From: Clostridiales bacterium
GTDB lineage: Bacteria > Bacillota > Clostridia > Oscillospirales > JAAYOS01
Length of the DNA: 5,297 nucleotides
Direction: 5' to 3'
Assembly: GCA_012521525.1 (NCBI GenBank)
Contig: JAAYMG010000110.1
Coordinates: 1 to 5,297, forward strand
The notes beneath the pieces are model-generated. The model saw only the letters and a list, made by a program, of their open reading frames with translations, was not told where the DNA came from and ran no database searches. The translations under genes were made by a program, and so were the position numbers. Below, piece by piece: positions 4,093-5,297 of the stretch. Numbering within the stretch: position 1 is the first letter of the stretch; each line of letters opens with the position of its first letter.

Positions 4093-5297
4093 CGCACACC
4101 TCCCGTTCTGCCGATCGCTCCGGCCGGGCATACCTGCATGCATAATCCGCAGCCGTTGCACCCCGCGTTCACGTCGATCCTTGCCTTCCTGTTTTCAAAA
4201 GAAACAGCGGGACACGCGATCCTGAGGCATTGCTTACAGCCGGTGCATTTATCTGCATCGACCACGCAGCATCGTCCGGCATTCTTTCGGACCGTTTCGC
4301 GCAGCAAAGCGCATGGGCTCTTCGCGATGATGACGAACGGACCTTTTGTGTTTATCCCGCTCTCTATGGCTTCCAAAACTGAGTCCCTGTCGAGCGGATC
4401 GATGACGCGCAGGCGGTCATCATTTATTCCCAGCGACCTCACCACGGACTCAATGTCGATCACCGGAATGGCATCTCCGGTTATGCTTCTTCCGGTACCG
4501 GGATTGTCCTGGTGGCCTGTCATTGCAGTGATCGAATTGTCGAGTATGCACGCAATGACGTTTGCGTTGGTCGCCACAATATCTATCAGGGAGGTGATGC
4601 CGGAATGGAAGAATGTCGAGTCTCCCAGCATCCCGAGGACCTTTCTGGGATCTCTCTGCAGCTCCAGTGCTTTCGCAAGGCCGATCATCGAAGAAAACCC
4701 CGAACCCATGCAGATCAAATAGTCAAGCCCGTTCAGTGGCGGGTTTACTCCGAGAGAGTAACATCCTATATCTCCGACCGCAACGATCCTTTTCAGATTC
4801 CTGTTTACTCCATGGAAAAAGCCCCGATGCGGACATCCGGCGCACAACACCGGAGGTCTGGAAGGGATTTCTGCATCAGTACCGTATATATCCGTACGCG
4901 TTTCACCGATAAGATATCTGCGTATGATCTGTGCATCAAGTTCTCCGCATATTGGCAGCCTGTCCTTCCCGATGCAGTCTATTCCCAATGACCTGACGGC
5001 ATTTTCCAGGTAAGGGTCGTTTTCCTCTATCACATATATAGTCTCAAATTGCGACGCAAACTCGCGGATCAGTTTTCTCGGGTATGGATAGGTCAGGCCA
5101 AGCTTCAGGAAACCTGCTGCTTCGCCGAATGCTTCCTTTGCATATTGATAGGAGATGCCCGAAGTTATGATGCCAATTTTGCGATCAGTTCCCATTTCGA
5201 TACGGTTGTACGGGCAATCGTTCGCATACTCCTCCATCTCCAGGAGCAGCCTTTCTCGTATGGCGTGGCGGCTTCTTGCGGTAGCCGGCAGCATCGC
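4089..5297 (-). CDS. iorA: Indolepyruvate:ferredoxin oxidoreductase, alpha subunit (5' end outside window)
   Basis: The last 402 residues of IorA; the family is usually about 600 residues, so roughly the first 200 (the N-terminal pyrimidine-binding region) lie beyond 5297. Numbering from the Met at 5294: RKIGIITSGISYQYAKEA (38-55) is the conserved middle domain. CAGCPHRG (151-158) opens the thiamine diphosphate domain. GDS (224-226) followed by LDNS (251-254) is the cofactor/Mg motif, continuing into ITAMTGHQDNPGTG. The C-terminus holds two [4Fe-4S] sites: C350, C353, C356, C361 and C379, C382, C385, C389. These motifs define the electron-transferring IorA rather than pyruvate oxidoreductases. 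With IorB it converts aryl pyruvates to aryl-acetyl-CoA, CO2 and reduced ferredoxin during aromatic amino acid fermentation. Its stop overlaps the iorB start. The Met at 5294 is an internal residue: MLPATARSRH is a mid-protein IorA segment and the frame stays open to the edge. Confidence 0.95.
   Translation of the reverse strand, partial: AMLPATARSRHAIRERLLLEMEEYANDCPYNRIEMGTDRKIGIITSGISYQYAKEAFGEAAGFLKLGLTYPYPRKLIREFASQFETIYVIEENDPYLENAVRSLGIDCIGKDRLPICGELDAQIIRRYLIGETRTDIYGTDAEIPSRPPVLCAGCPHRGFFHGVNRNLKRIVAVGDIGCYSLGVNPPLNGLDYLICMGSGFSSMIGLAKALELQRDPRKVLGMLGDSTFFHSGITSLIDIVATNANVIACILDNSITAMTGHQDNPGTGRSITGDAIPVIDIESVVRSLGINDDRLRVIDPLDRDSVLEAIESGINTKGPFVIIAKSPCALLRETVRKNAGRCCVVDADKCTGCKQCLRIACPAVSFENRKARIDVNAGCNGCGLCMQVCPAGAIGRTGGVR
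4097..4104 (-). promoter_or_regulatory. Ribosome binding site of iorB inside the end of iorA
   Basis: GGGAGGTG on the minus strand, with GGGAGG six bases before ATG 4092, embedded in the last codons of iorA. It fixes the iorB start at the ATGA overlap. Confidence 0.85.

Noticed and set aside
4163..4250. Extra residue in the first IorA iron-sulfur motif (Cx2Cx2Cx4C)
   Set aside because: As I recall, the first cluster of IorA proteins commonly has this longer last spacing, so I do not treat it as an anomaly.
5292..5294. ATG at 5294 as a true start of a 401-residue IorA
   Set aside because: The frame remains open to the window edge, there is no room to see a ribosome site, and the residues after this Met match a mid-protein IorA segment; the N-terminal domain must lie outside.

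Overview
All recognisable genes in this window lie on the minus strand, so they are transcribed from high to low coordinates. Two consecutive transcription units are visible. Strong AGGAGG-type ribosome binding sites, AT-rich intergenic DNA around moderately GC-rich genes, and a ferredoxin-dependent 2-oxoacid oxidoreductase point to an anaerobic, amino-acid- or organic-acid-fermenting bacterium. Clostridia or Synergistota would fit; this is inference from gene content, not a placement.

Unit 1 (right side, 5297 to about 3300): the C-terminal two thirds of IorA, running off the window edge, overlaps IorB by 4 bases (ATGA). Together they form indolepyruvate:ferredoxin oxidoreductase, which turns aryl pyruvates from aromatic amino acids into aryl-acetyl-CoA and reduced ferredoxin. 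A strong intrinsic terminator (3302-3339) ends the unit. It is preceded by an unusual 177-base tail that still reads like coding DNA in the iorB frame.

Unit 2 (left side, 3243 to beyond 1): a sigma70-like promoter is followed by five tightly packed genes. They encode a small cupin without the usual metal-binding histidines, a short-chain dehydrogenase/reductase (SDR), a 3-hydroxyacyl-CoA dehydrogenase-type enzyme, a long cyclase-family (kynurenine formamidase/isatin hydrolase fold) metal hydrolase, and the first 21 codons of what looks like a beta-keto acid cleavage enzyme (BKACE, DUF849).

The gene set of unit 2 suggests a catabolic route. A hydrolase opens or trims a substrate, one or two dehydrogenases oxidise hydroxyl groups to a beta-keto acid, and BKACE splits that with acetyl-CoA into acetoacetate and a new acyl-CoA. 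This resembles the logic of carnitine or lysine fermentation, but the combination with a cyclase-family hydrolase and a histidine-free cupin is not one I can match to a named pathway. The substrate cannot be read from this window.
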